In this document: piece after piece, positions 63,448 to 64,000 of the stretch
Layout of the letters: every line of letters begins with the position of its first letter
Position numbering within the stretch: the stretch's first letter is position 1
Assembly (NCBI GenBank): GCA_035771175.1
Contig: CM069610.1
Span: 22,720,501 to 22,784,500, forward strand
Length of the DNA stretch: 64,000 nt
Direction: 5' to 3'
Source: Paratinospora sagittata
Lineage: Eukaryota > Streptophyta > Magnoliopsida > Ranunculales > Menispermaceae
The notes under the pieces: model-generated
Told to the model about the DNA's origin: nothing
Seen by the model: the letters and a program-made list of their open reading frames with translations, nothing else
The model's database searches: none
Program-made: the position numbers and the translations under genes

Positions 63448-64000
63448 TAGCCCGCAACTTCTAATTTTATAAAACACTCATTCTCTGATTTTCAAAAATA
63501 CAACACACACGATTTTTGCAAGTTAGATTGAGCTTTCCAAAGAGTTTTTCAAGAGAAGAAAGTATTGATTCTTGCATTTGTCAAAACAAGCTTCGAATAG
63601 AATCAAAATTGCAATCTGTCTTGATGATAACGTCGTTGATCAGCAAGTCCTTCATTTTATCCCTTTTGTGCTTAGATTTGCAGAGGCTATCCATTGTTTT
63701 AAGTTGAAAGTATATATGAAGTGGTCTCGGTGAGATAACACAACAAAAAAGAACACATCAATTGTCTTGCATCAAAAACACATCAAACAATAGCTTTCGA
63801 AGTCTACAAAGATCAAGCTAAAAGAACGAAGACATATCTCATGCCTAAGTAAGGCATTAGTTTGATCTTTGGTGTGTAGGGTAACCTCTCGATCAATCTC
63901 AGCACTAAAACTCTGAAATCTGCACAGTCTTCAAAATCACTTCGATATAGTATTTCACTTTGAAAAAATGTTTTCCGAAAGGTTTTAATCATAATTTCAA
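63443..64000. repeat. Satellite array continuing right of the retrotransposon
   Basis: Immediately after the 3' LTR the satellite resumes at exactly the point where it was interrupted. Subtracting the 7102-bp element and the 5-bp target duplication, the anchors at 55221 and 63516 are 1188 bp apart, one normal unit. The first bases repeat the CCCTT found to the left of the element. This unit has private changes (TAGCCCG where others have TAACCCG; GTTGAAAG for GTTGTAAG). At 63862 it carries the CATTAG variant, typical of units near 1.3-2.5 kb and 9-16 kb, rather than the CATTTTG variant of its left neighbours. The array therefore runs beyond the window. Confidence 0.97.

Overview
The window looks like plant nuclear heterochromatin, probably from a eudicot. 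It holds no bacterial-style gene clusters, RNA genes or host protein-coding genes that I can support. About 89% of it is one tandem satellite array, and the rest is a single complete LTR retrotransposon inserted into that array. The plant assignment rests on the Ty3/gypsy element, with its initiator-Met-tRNA primer site, plant-type gag and pol, and LTR with a TATAAATA box, together with the AT-rich kilobase-scale satellite.

Satellite, 1-56340 and 63443-64000. The unit is about 1188 bp (1186-1190) and 47 copies of the same anchor can be placed from 1006 to 63516. Units differ by scattered single-base variants, and these group into subfamilies and higher-order repeats. There is a homogeneous 1187-bp subfamily at about 8.0-17.4 kb with signs of a two-unit period. 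A two-unit (2376 bp) repeat lies at about 25.5-32 kb, a four-unit (4755 bp) repeat at about 36.2-44.5 kb, and a three-unit (3564 bp) repeat at about 43.3-54 kb. One aberrant junction at 8041-8048 joins two units out of register through 8 bp of shared sequence. Within each unit a stretch of about 320 bp is dense in GCTAT/ATAGC words. The short open frames found in every unit, on both strands, look incidental.

Retrotransposon, 56341-63442 (7102 bp, + strand). It has two 957-bp LTRs (TG...CA) differing at 5 positions, a perfect 5-bp target duplication (CCCTT), a primer binding site, a leader with tandem repeats, gag, protease, reverse transcriptase, RNase H and integrase in Ty3/gypsy order, and a polypurine tract touching the 3' LTR. 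The coding frame runs through the polypurine tract and ends 76 codons inside the 3' LTR, a layout I associate with the CRM (centromeric) chromovirus clade. The copy carries two lesions, an in-frame stop in gag and a frame change in integrase, so it is probably not autonomous even though the LTRs indicate a recent insertion.

Taken together, a long higher-order satellite array with a young CRM-like element inside it makes a centromeric or pericentromeric location plausible. Sequence alone cannot prove this.
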